DNA of 64,000 bases from Gammaproteobacteria bacterium (GTDB lineage: Bacteria; Pseudomonadota; Gammaproteobacteria; Pseudomonadales; Azotimanducaceae): NCBI GenBank assembly GCA_028821405.1, contig JAPPGK010000038.1, positions 1 through 64,000 of the forward strand, given 5' to 3'. The notes beneath the pieces were generated by a model that made no database searches, was not told where the DNA came from, and worked only from the letters and a program-made list of their open reading frames with translations. The stretch's first letter is position 1. Every line of letters starts with the position of its first letter. A program made the translations under genes and the position numbers. Shown in pieces: positions 8,964 through 16,186 of this stretch.

Positions 8964-10133
8964 TCAGCCGGCACCCATGACAAGCTCCCGCCACTCCGAA
9001 TCCTCGGACTGCTCGGCCTGCATTCGATCCAGATACTCAGACCAGGAGAACGGCACCAATTGCTCGTTGCCGACCGCATTCCAGACGCGGAGCAAGTCGA
9101 TGCAGTGGCGGAGAGGAGCTGCGGTTACGAGGGCCTCGCGCTCGGCGTCCGATAGCGGCCGAACGGCGGAATACTCCTTGAGGATCCGCTTCACAAGAAC
9201 CGGCCCGAAACGGCTTTTCGTCTCCGACACGGCGACCCGACCCCACTGCGTTATCAAGTGGGCGACGTCAAACACCAGGTGGTCTCGGTGTGCCGAGTCC
9301 AGTTCCAGCAATGCCACGATTTGCCTAGCGTCGTCCACGAGCACCGTCCAAGCTCCAGGGCAGCCATGCACAACTCCGACGGGCAATCGCGCACCGTCGC
9401 AAGACACCTGGAACCGCCTCGCCGCCGAGTCGATCGCATCGAGCACGGCCATGGCTCGCCCATCGGCCTTGGCCATATCCAGTTCGGTCTTCCACGAAGC
9501 CAGATTGGAGAGCCAAGGCGGCTCTCGATAGTCCAGCTCCTCGAGCCCCATGGCGCTGACGTGCATCTTCGCCACGAGGCGCGCCATGGCCGCCGCCGTC
9601 TCAACGTAGGTGTCGGAGACCTTGGTCGGCACGTAGTTGGGCCCCTCCTCGCCTTCGATCCGTTCGAGCACGACAGCTGGCCGCCCGCCCACCGTCAGGC
9701 GTTCGTCCGCGGCGGGAACGAGCGCCCTCTGCACCGGCAGACCACAGGAGACGAGTCGACGACGCAACGCGAGTTCCGCCTCGGCGCCCGCCGGCGACGC
9801 GCCATACCAGACATTGAGCGCCGCCGGCGCACCGTCGAGCACGATGTCGTAGCTGAAGTTGTAACGCGACTGCCGCACTTGCTCGCACACAGTCACTTGG
9901 GATGACGAACCGACGCGCCGCAGCGCCTCGGTGACCATCTCGGGACGCAACGCATCCAGCGAACTCATCTGCTCGTATTCGCTGTCTTCGAGGCCTAGAA
10001 AACGATCGCTTGCTTGGGACATGTTCGCTTCCTCCGCGATTCGGCGGAAGTGCGCGAGGGCAGTGGTGTACGACTCGCCGGTTGCACCGGCGCGGCCTCG
10101 AACGAGCCGCTTGAATCGCTTTCTGACTGTCAT
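8964..10133 (-). CDS. APH/HSK2-fold phosphotransferase-like protein with degenerate active site
   Basis: This is a 389-residue protein. The N-terminal 30 residues form a basic helix with GESYTTALAHFRR, a small motif seen at the start of some regulatory or toxin-linked proteins. The rest follows the aminoglycoside phosphotransferase/ChoK-like fold: PAVVLERIEGEEGP as hinge and a C-lobe with LPVGVVHGCPGAWTVLVDD ... IVALLELDSAHRDHLVFDVAHL. The catalytic loop normally reads H-G-D-x-x-x-x-N; here it is HGCPGAWT, so both the catalytic Asp and the metal-binding Asn are replaced. The DFG-like position is LELD. It is therefore probably a non-catalytic nucleotide-binding or regulatory protein, or a decaying kinase. 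Confidence 0.65.
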   Translation of the reverse strand: MTVRKRFKRLVRGRAGATGESYTTALAHFRRIAEEANMSQASDRFLGLEDSEYEQMSSLDALRPEMVTEALRRVGSSSQVTVCEQVRQSRYNFSYDIVLDGAPAALNVWYGASPAGAEAELALRRRLVSCGLPVQRALVPAADERLTVGGRPAVVLERIEGEEGPNYVPTKVSDTYVETAAAMARLVAKMHVSAMGLEELDYREPPWLSNLASWKTELDMAKADGRAMAVLDAIDSAARRFQVSCDGARLPVGVVHGCPGAWTVLVDDARQIVALLELDSAHRDHLVFDVAHLITQWGRVAVSETKSRFGPVLVKRILKEYSAVRPLSDAEREALVTAAPLRHCIDLLRVWNAVGNEQLVPFSWSEYLDRMQAEQSEDSEWRELVMGAG

Positions 10134-11068
10134 CGGTCTTCCCGCCGCGGGCTCGATCCCCCAGCGATCACCACCCGAAGTAGATGACCTTTGACCACGC
10201 TCCGAGGAATCGATCCCCCTTCACCCCATGCACCAGCCCCGCTGGGGAGGACTGACCAAGGCTAGGCGCGAAGCAGCGCCGACGAAGATGCTCACGCAGC
10301 GGCACGACGAATGTCAAGCACTTGTGCAGGCAGACGCAGGCAGACGGACTGGCCATAACGGGCTGCATCCCCGCCGCCCTATAATCGCCCGTGGAAGAGC
10401 ACCGCCTCCGGGTGGGACGCGCGAGCCGTTGAGACGCCTTGACGGCGCTTAGTGGGTTCGACTCCAATCTCGTCTGCAGTTCTTCCGCCGCCTGCTCCAC
10501 CAACCAGAGTCCATGCCGACGAGGTGAGAGCTTCCCACATTCATCCCTCGAACAGATCGCCAAATTATCCGAGGCTAGGCCCGCGTCGCCCTCTCCGCCC
10601 CTCCCGAATTCTCTGCACTCCCGTCTGTCAAGCCACTACCGGTATCGAGCTCTGTGGTCTCGCTGACACTCTTCAGGCCTCGGATCGCCCCATCCTCCAC
10701 CACCTTGTCGAGACACACTCCGCGCCGTCCCTACCGCGTGGGATCACGCGTGGGCTTGCCGGTTCCAATGAACAACAAAACTTTTTATTTCCAATAGCTT
10801 ATTTGCATTGTCCGCACCCCTCCCCAGGCACCAGGAAATCTCGCTGACGCTGCCGAAACGTCGTCGAACACAAACGCGGTACCGCACCAGGGGGTGGGCG
10901 TTTCGCCCCACGAAAGTCGTGTACCCGGGCGAGAACTTCAGGGCTCGCCTCACCTGTCGGATGTCAGAAGGATGAAGTCCCAGGTGCTTGGAAAGCTCGT
11001 CGAATCGGTACCTAGCGGTCTACCGAACCGCAGCGGGCAGCGCAGCTGCCCCACAGCCCTCCCCATAG
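10134..11068. other. Gene-poor spacer of about 0.9 kb
   Basis: I find no convincing gene here. ORFs in this stretch are Arg/Pro/Ser-rich shadows without starts or motifs. The stretch contains one of two copies of CCCTCCCCAGGCACCAG (10818-10834; the other is at 6241-6257) beside two ACGCGTGGG-type words (10735-10757) that also precede the copy at 6170. A T-loop-like word GGTTCGACTCC (10449-10459) does not fold into a tRNA. Confidence 0.5.
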
Positions 11069-11140
11069 AATATTGAAACACAATATTTAATGCACAGCGA
11101 ATAACCATAGATTGACATATATTTTTGACAGACACATAAT
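11069..11140 (+). promoter_or_regulatory. Operator-like palindrome and consensus promoter of the third AbiE-type operon
   Basis: A perfect inverted repeat AATATTG-AAACA-CAATATT lies at 11069-11087. Downstream is a near-ideal sigma70 promoter: TTGACA at 11112-11117, 17-bp spacer, CATAAT at 11135-11140, with the ATG at 11158. A second TTGACA at 11125-11130 overlaps the spacer. The palindrome is placed where an autoregulating AbiEi antitoxin could bind. The block CAGCCCTCCCCA (11054-11065) just ahead of it also occurs before the promoter at 6266. Confidence 0.6.
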
Positions 11141-11157
11141 TCGCTGGCCAGCAGATA

Positions 11158-12258
11158 ATGAATCTTGCAGACTCGATGGATCCCGAGGGACACCGAACGG
11201 AGCGCGAACGAATCGCCGACTTGCTCGCGACCCTGACCGCCTTGCCGTTCTGCGACAGCGCCGACTCCGTCACTGCCGAGGCAACGGCGATCCCCTCGGA
11301 CCAGGACGCCGTCGTCCACTGTAGGTGGTCGGGACGCCACGTTGAACTCGTGCTGCTCGTCCGCACGAACATCTATCCCCGCGACGCCCGCGAGATCCTC
11401 TGGCGAATGGACGCCCTTACCGCCAACCACCCCGGCGCCGTCCCCGTGCTCGTTGCCGATGCCATCTCCGCAACCGCAAAGGAAATGCTCCGGCACAGGC
11501 GGGCCGCCTACTTCGATGCCGGCGGCAGCCTCTTCGTGTGCAGCGAGCCCGTCTACGTGCACATTGACCGGCCTGCTCCGCGCCCGATGGCCCGCCGTGT
11601 CCAAAGCCTGTTTCGGGGCAGCCGCGCCCAGGTCGTCCACTGCCTGTTGCTCGCACCACGCACGTGGTTCGGCACCACCCGGCTCGCCGGGGAAGCTGGG
11701 GTCTCGCCCGGCACGGCCTCGGTCGTCCTCCGCCACCTCGAGCAGGACGAATGGGTCCACACCCGAGGTCGCGGACCGACCAAGCAACGGCGCGTTGCCG
11801 ACGCTGGTGGCCTGCTCGACGCCTGGGCGCGAAACACCGAACGTGTCCGCCCGTTCTCCGTCTGGGACTACTACGTCCCCGTCGTCCCCGAGCAGACGCT
11901 CGCGCTCGAACTCCATCGCGCCTTCGAGGCCCACGGCACCGACTACGCCCTGACCGGCGAGTCCGCCGCGCAGCGCTACGCGCCGTTTCTGTCGACCGTC
12001 TCACGTATCCACTGCCTGGTCGACCCGCGCGATGATCGCATCGACACAGTGCTCAGCGACGTGGAAGCAAGGCGCGTCGACCAAGGCGCGAATCTCTCCG
12101 TGATCCGAGCACCGTTCCCCGGTGCCCTGGCGTCGCGTGAGCAAGTCGACGGCGTCTGGCTCGCGAGTGCCGTCATCGTCTACCTCGATCTTCTCCGCGT
12201 CGGCGGACGGGGCCGCGACATGGCCCGCCACCTCCGGCGCGAGCGCCTCGGCTTCTGA
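11158..12258 (+). CDS. AbiEi-family (type IV) antitoxin/transcriptional regulator
   Basis: The 366-residue product has three parts. An N-terminal restriction-endonuclease-like lobe (about 40-130; VVHCRWSGRHVELVLLV, then VLVADAISATAKEMLRHR and YFDAGGSLFV) matches the AbiEi_3-type N domain. A winged helix (about 150-215; TWFGTTRLAGEAGVSPGTAS, VVLRHLEQDEWVHTRGRGP) is the likely DNA binder. The C-terminal domain (225-366; DYALTGESAAQRYAPFL) is the antitoxin/toxin-contact part. The next gene begins 6 bp downstream and encodes a nucleotidyltransferase-fold partner. A strong promoter and a palindrome lie upstream, as expected for autoregulation. Confidence 0.8.
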   Translation: MNLADSMDPEGHRTERERIADLLATLTALPFCDSADSVTAEATAIPSDQDAVVHCRWSGRHVELVLLVRTNIYPRDAREILWRMDALTANHPGAVPVLVADAISATAKEMLRHRRAAYFDAGGSLFVCSEPVYVHIDRPAPRPMARRVQSLFRGSRAQVVHCLLLAPRTWFGTTRLAGEAGVSPGTASVVLRHLEQDEWVHTRGRGPTKQRRVADAGGLLDAWARNTERVRPFSVWDYYVPVVPEQTLALELHRAFEAHGTDYALTGESAAQRYAPFLSTVSRIHCLVDPRDDRIDTVLSDVEARRVDQGANLSVIRAPFPGALASREQVDGVWLASAVIVYLDLLRVGGRGRDMARHLRRERLGF

Positions 12259-12263
12259 CCGCC

Positions 12264-13310
12264 ATGCCTACCCGCTACGACGACTACGACGACCTCGCCA
12301 CGCAGGCATGCGAGCGCGTCCTCGTCACCCTCCTCCGGGGACTCGGCCCTTGGAAGCACTGCGTCTACCTCGTCGGCGGCCTCACTCCGCGCTACCTGGT
12401 GCCGGACCCGCCAGCCGGCGTCCGACCGCACGCCGGCACCCGCGACGTCGACCTGGTGGTCGACCTTCCGCTCCTCGTTGAAGTCGAGGCATACCGGACT
12501 CTCGAGCGCAACTTCCGCGATCTGGATCTGCGCCGTGCCACGAACGAAGACGGCAGCCGACCGTCCTGGCGCTGGGAACGGCGGACCGACGCGCACACCC
12601 TCGTCGTCGTCGAGCTCCTCAGCGACGACCCTGGCGGCACCGTCCGGCGGGCGGCCGCCCTTCCCGACCAGCGCAGAGTGTCCGCCATGCACATCCCTCA
12701 CGTCTCGATCATCCGGGACCTTCACGATGTCGTCGAAATCCAGGCCGAACTGCTCGACGGTCGCGGCGTCGTCCGCGAGCGGATCCGCCATGCCGACATC
12801 GTCAGCTTCGTCTGCCTCAAGGCCCTCGCCTTCGACGACCGCCTCGAAGACAAGGACGCCTATGACCTCCTCTACTGCATCGAGAACGGTCCCGGCGGAG
12901 TCGCTGCGGCCGTCCAAGCCTTTCACGACGCGATCCGGCGAACTTCCCACGGCGGCATAATCCGCTCGGCACTCGGGATCCTCAGGCAACGGTTTGCGAC
13001 GGATCCCAATACCGATGGCTACAGAAAAGACGGACCCGTGGCCGTGGCGGCGTTCGAACACGACGACCTCCCCGATCCCGACCTGCGCATACTCCGGCGG
13101 CGCAATGTCAGCACGGTGATCCAACGACTGCTCGACGGCATCCACGACCGCCAGAGTCCCCAGCCACGATCACCAGACCCCATTTGTTCCCATCTGAGTT
13201 GTCGGGTAATGTGCCAGCCGTCCCTGCCACACAAGATTCGCAATGCCCAGGCTATTGATCGCCATTGCTGTTTGTCTTTTTGCGGTTTCCTGCGGCAAGA
13301 CCGCTACTGA
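12264..13310 (+). CDS. Nucleotidyltransferase-fold toxin partner of the AbiEi antitoxin
   Basis: VYLVGGLTPRYLV at residues 34-46 and GTRDVDLVVDL at 58-68 form the GG and D-x-D core of a minimal nucleotidyltransferase. Later RIRHADIVSFVCLKALAF and DKDAYDLLYCIEN give the usual C-terminal helices of AbiEii-type proteins. It follows the antitoxin by 5 bp. Residues beyond about 298 (RQSPQPRSPDP onward) are low-complexity and Cys-rich and read into the first 68 bp of the next gene. That tail is probably not native, and the original stop has likely been lost by a small rearrangement. Core function should be RNA nucleotidylation by analogy with AbiEii; this is inference. Confidence 0.75.
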   Translation: MPTRYDDYDDLATQACERVLVTLLRGLGPWKHCVYLVGGLTPRYLVPDPPAGVRPHAGTRDVDLVVDLPLLVEVEAYRTLERNFRDLDLRRATNEDGSRPSWRWERRTDAHTLVVVELLSDDPGGTVRRAAALPDQRRVSAMHIPHVSIIRDLHDVVEIQAELLDGRGVVRERIRHADIVSFVCLKALAFDDRLEDKDAYDLLYCIENGPGGVAAAVQAFHDAIRRTSHGGIIRSALGILRQRFATDPNTDGYRKDGPVAVAAFEHDDLPDPDLRILRRRNVSTVIQRLLDGIHDRQSPQPRSPDPICSHLSCRVMCQPSLPHKIRNAQAIDRHCCLSFCGFLRQDRY

Positions 13311-14565
13311 ACAGCCTTCAGCCGCACCTCAACACGAACAAAGCATGGACCCTCCTATGGCCTCGACTCGCGAGTTGCCTCACGGAAGTCCGGAAGAGGT
13401 CGGTATGTCCTCTGAACGACTGACGAAAATCGATGACGCTGTCCAGGAATACATAGATGCCGGTCGCATTCGTGGCGCCGTAGTCGGCGTCACTCGACGC
13501 AACAAGGTGGTCTACATGGAGGCACACGGCGCCCACGATGACACGACCGGGAGGCCCATGCCCAAGGACGCGATGTTTCACATGGCCTCCTCGACCAAGC
13601 CCGTGCTCGGTGTCGCGGCAATGATGATGATCGAGGAAGGCCTGATCAGCCCGCAAGACCCCGTCGAAAAATACATTCCCGAGTTCAAGGGCATTCAGGT
13701 GGCCATTGCCAAGGAGTCTGCTGCTGACAAGGACACCGTCAAATCCAAGTCCAAGGAGGCGTCGAAAAAACAGAAAGTACCCGAGTATCGACTGGTGGAT
13801 GTGAACCGGCCTGTGACCATTCACGATCTGTTGACCCACACAGCCGGTCTCCATGCAGGCGGGATCGGGTCGGCGGTTTCGGACCTGGACAGACCGGGCG
13901 CGTCAGATACGCTCGCTTCCTGGGTCCCCAAGGTGGCGGCTGGTCCACTGGACTTCCAGCCGGGAACCCGCTGGGCCTATAGCGGTACGGTCGGTCTCGA
14001 TGTGGTGGCGCGGATCGTCGAGATCGTATCGAGTACGCCGTTCAATGAGTTCGTTCAGACACGCATCTTTGATCCGTTGGACATGAAGGACACGCACTGG
14101 AACGTGCCGAAAGACAAGCTTGAGAGGATGCCGGTCTTCAGCAATGACAAAGGATCCTGGATCAAGTCCCCCGCCTACTACTCGGGCTCCATCGGCCTGG
14201 TGAGCACCGCCCGAGACTACATGCGTTTCGAACAGATGCTGGTCAACAAAGGAGCCTTGTTTGGCCATCGCCTCCTCAAGCCGGAGTCTGTTGCCATGAT
14301 GTCGACCAACCAGGTGGGGAATCTCTTCAACGAAACTGAAAAGGGCGGCTCTGGACGTGGATTCGGCTATACGGTCGGCATCACCATGGATCCCGAACAG
14401 ACCCAGGATGGTCGCACGGCTGGTGCATTTGGCTGGATGGGAGTTACAGGGACCGTTTCCTGGACGGCGCCGGAGGAGGAACTGACCGTCGTTTACATGG
14501 TCCAGGGACCGACGGATCTTCCTTCGAAAATCGCAGAGTTGGTCAGAGACGCTATTGTCGACTGA
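13243..14565 (+). CDS. Serine hydrolase of the beta-lactamase/class C esterase family, lipoprotein
   Basis: The 440-residue product starts with a lipoprotein signal (MPRLLIAIAVCLFAVSCG, Cys17 as lipobox Cys). It has the S-x-x-K motif SSTK at 116-119 and a Tyr motif in RWAYSG near residue 247. GWMGVTGT near the C terminus corresponds to the third motif. An insertion rich in Lys/Ser (about 155-185, AAKDKD/KSKSKEASKKQK-like) is unusual for the family. Members are periplasmic esterases, D-amino peptidases or beta-lactamases; activity cannot be told from sequence. The start overlaps the extended tail of the upstream toxin gene by 68 bp, consistent with an abnormal junction. It is probably anchored in the outer membrane. 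Confidence 0.85.
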   Translation: MPRLLIAIAVCLFAVSCGKTATEQPSAAPQHEQSMDPPMASTRELPHGSPEEVGMSSERLTKIDDAVQEYIDAGRIRGAVVGVTRRNKVVYMEAHGAHDDTTGRPMPKDAMFHMASSTKPVLGVAAMMMIEEGLISPQDPVEKYIPEFKGIQVAIAKESAADKDTVKSKSKEASKKQKVPEYRLVDVNRPVTIHDLLTHTAGLHAGGIGSAVSDLDRPGASDTLASWVPKVAAGPLDFQPGTRWAYSGTVGLDVVARIVEIVSSTPFNEFVQTRIFDPLDMKDTHWNVPKDKLERMPVFSNDKGSWIKSPAYYSGSIGLVSTARDYMRFEQMLVNKGALFGHRLLKPESVAMMSTNQVGNLFNETEKGGSGRGFGYTVGITMDPEQTQDGRTAGAFGWMGVTGTVSWTAPEEELTVVYMVQGPTDLPSKIAELVRDAIVD

Positions 14566-14675
14566 TCTGTAACGACTCCGTCGATCGTCACCGCTGCCAC
14601 CGTCGATTCCAAAGAGATTTGGAGAGCGTGTGGGAAATCCTTGAGGCCGCGGGCCGCCTGAAGGGTCGGGTCAAT

Positions 14676-14772
14676 TCAACCGGCAGGTGAACTGTCGTCG
14701 GGCGCGTCGGGATCGAGCAGCGTCCTGTCGATGTTGATCGGCGAAACGACCGGGGTTGCGATCCCGGACACA
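14676..14772 (-). pseudogene. C-terminal scrap of a sulfatase gene
   Basis: Read on the minus strand the segment encodes VVSPINIDRTLLDPDAPDD and then a stop. The end of the intact sulfatase at 46525-48183 reads LITPTNIDKTLLDPVAPDD, and the DNA is plainly similar (tcgtcgggcgcg-cgggatcgagcagcg and tgtcgatgtt in both). Only about 30 codons remain; no sulfatase core is present nearby. It shows that a paralogous sulfatase once lay here or that a fragment was moved in. Confidence 0.7.
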
Positions 14773-14836
14773 CACGGGATCCGTCCTACGCCTGGAGTGG
14801 CGGAAGTCCTACGACGATTGAGGAGACCGCCTACGC

Positions 14837-15952
14837 GTGTTTCGGCGATCTGCCCAAGACACCGGCCTCGGCGGACACTACCGTGACGTCATGCACGATC
14901 CGATCTACCGGCGACTGTTCGCGTTCCCGCGCATGGTGCGCGATCTTCTAAGGGCCGTCGGCCATCCCGACTGGCTCGGCGACGTCGACCTGGGCTCGAT
15001 CGAGAAACTGCCCGCAGAGTATGTCGGCGACAGCGGCCAGAAGCGCCGCGGCGACGCCGTCTGGCGCCTCCGCTTCCACAACGGCTGGCTGTACTTGCTG
15101 GTGCTGCTGGAGTTCCAGTCGCGCAGCGACGCCCGCATGGCGTTGCGCAACCTGGAATACACGGCGCTGCTGTACCGGGAGCTGGACCGGCGCGGCGAAC
15201 TGGGCGCGCCCGGCCGATGGCCGCCGGTGCTGCCCGTGGTGCTCTACAACGGCGACGCGCCGTGGACGGCAGCTCTCGAGATGCGCGACCTCGTGGCGCC
15301 AGTACCTGGCGTGCTGTCGCCTTTCCAACCGTCGCAGCGCTCGCTGCTGCTTGACGAGCGCCGCGTCGCGGTGGACGATCTGCCGCTCGGCAACCTGATG
15401 CGGGCGGTCGTCGGTTTCGAGCAGAGCCGCACGCCGACCGACGTGGCGCGGGTAGCCGAAGCCCTGCGGGGTTCGCTGCGGTCCCCGCAGGACACGAATC
15501 TCGGTCGTGCGTTCGCGGCGTGGATGCAGCAGATGGTGGTCGGAATCAGCCCCGGGCAGGCCGGGCTGGAACTCGGCGAGACCTTGGAGGAAGCGACGAT
15601 GACGTTGGTCGAACGAATTGCGCAGTGGCCAGAACAGTGGCGCCGGGAGGGCGTGGCCGAGGGACGCCGGGAGGGGGTGGCCGAGGGACGCCGGGAGGGC
15701 GTGGCCGAAGGACGCCGGGAGGGCGTGGCGGAAGGACGCCGGGAGGGCGTGGCGGGACAGCGCGCCTTGCTGCGCCGAGTCGCCGCGACGCGATTCGGCG
15801 ACGCGGTCGGCGAACGGGTCGAAAGGCTGCTCGCCGACACCGAAGACTGGGAGAGGCTGTCGGCGGCCGCGGAACTGATCGCCACCGCCCAGACCGAGGC
15901 GGATCTCATCGACGCCGTGTCCGACGTCATGCATAGACCCGGGTGCCTTTGA
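14837..15952 (+). CDS. Rpn-family recombination-promoting nuclease/putative transposase
   Basis: The 371-residue product has the PD-(D/E)XK core of the Rpn/YhgA family: HDPIYRRLFAFPRMVRDLLRA at the N terminus, then RRGDAVWRLRF, and LVLLEFQSRSD with the E-x-Q pair, followed by YTALLYRELDRRGEL and LPVVLYNG. Rpn proteins are DNA endonucleases that stimulate RecA-independent recombination and limit phage. The C-terminal part contains five consecutive eight-residue units based on REGVAEGR (about 269-308), encoded by a 24-bp tandem repeat, typical of the variable linker in this family. GTG 14837 follows an AGGAG site at 14821; ATG 14891 is an alternative. Confidence 0.85.
   Translation: MFRRSAQDTGLGGHYRDVMHDPIYRRLFAFPRMVRDLLRAVGHPDWLGDVDLGSIEKLPAEYVGDSGQKRRGDAVWRLRFHNGWLYLLVLLEFQSRSDARMALRNLEYTALLYRELDRRGELGAPGRWPPVLPVVLYNGDAPWTAALEMRDLVAPVPGVLSPFQPSQRSLLLDERRVAVDDLPLGNLMRAVVGFEQSRTPTDVARVAEALRGSLRSPQDTNLGRAFAAWMQQMVVGISPGQAGLELGETLEEATMTLVERIAQWPEQWRREGVAEGRREGVAEGRREGVAEGRREGVAEGRREGVAGQRALLRRVAATRFGDAVGERVERLLADTEDWERLSAAAELIATAQTEADLIDAVSDVMHRPGCL
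15641..15756 (+). repeat. 24-bp in-frame tandem repeat, about five units
   Basis: Units begin at 15641, 15665, 15689, 15713 and 15737 with the core cgccgggagggcgtggccga. They differ by single substitutions (ggg for ggc in unit 2; gga-agg variants in units 3-5), and the last unit is partial. Each complete unit encodes eight residues (RREGVAEG), so copy number can change without altering the frame. Confidence 0.9.
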
Positions 15953-16039
15953 CTCCTAATGCGTGCCCAGGGCGTGCCTGTCGATCATGACGTCGTCGGG
16001 TCGGGCACTATGTCGCTCGCCGACAAGGCCAAAACGGCA

Positions 16040-16186
16040 CTAGGGAAGGTCTGAACAAGACCTTCCCTAGCGCGGCACAGGGATGTGCCGCCAAATTCGA
16101 TGGCGTAAGCCATTGAATTTGCGAGCGAAACTATTTGTTTCGCTACTGTTCAAGTCCAAGGACGGACTTGAACAGAGGTTTCCTAG
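16040..16186. mobile_element. 147-bp element of five adjacent hairpins with imperfect terminal inverted repeats (MITE-like or structured RNA)
   Basis: Five nearly contiguous hairpins fill this stretch. H1 is 16040-16070 (13-bp perfect stem, loop GAACA). H2 is 16072-16091 (8 bp, loop GGGA). H3 is 16092-16121 (13 pairs including one G-T, loop GTAA, a GNRA tetraloop). H4 is 16124-16144 (8 bp, loop TATTT). H5 is 16146-16175 (12 bp, loop AAGGAC). In addition the first 20 bases (CTAGGGAAGGTCTGAACAAG) and the reverse complement of the last 20 (16167-16186) match at 15 of 20 positions, both starting CTAGG. The right end contains the TAG stop of the permease at 16183. It lies between convergent genes. 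A mobile repeat of REP/MITE type is likely, but a structured RNA cannot be excluded. Confidence 0.7.

Noticed and set aside
10440-10505. T-loop-like GGTTCGACTCC and a CCACCA-like end suggesting a tRNA or tmRNA 3' end
   Set aside because: The T stem has a mismatch, the acceptor strand has no partner, and no anticodon arm or tmRNA tag frame exists upstream.
16040-16175. Hairpin cluster as a CRISPR array
   Set aside because: The stems differ in sequence and there are no repeated units with regular spacers and no cas genes nearby.
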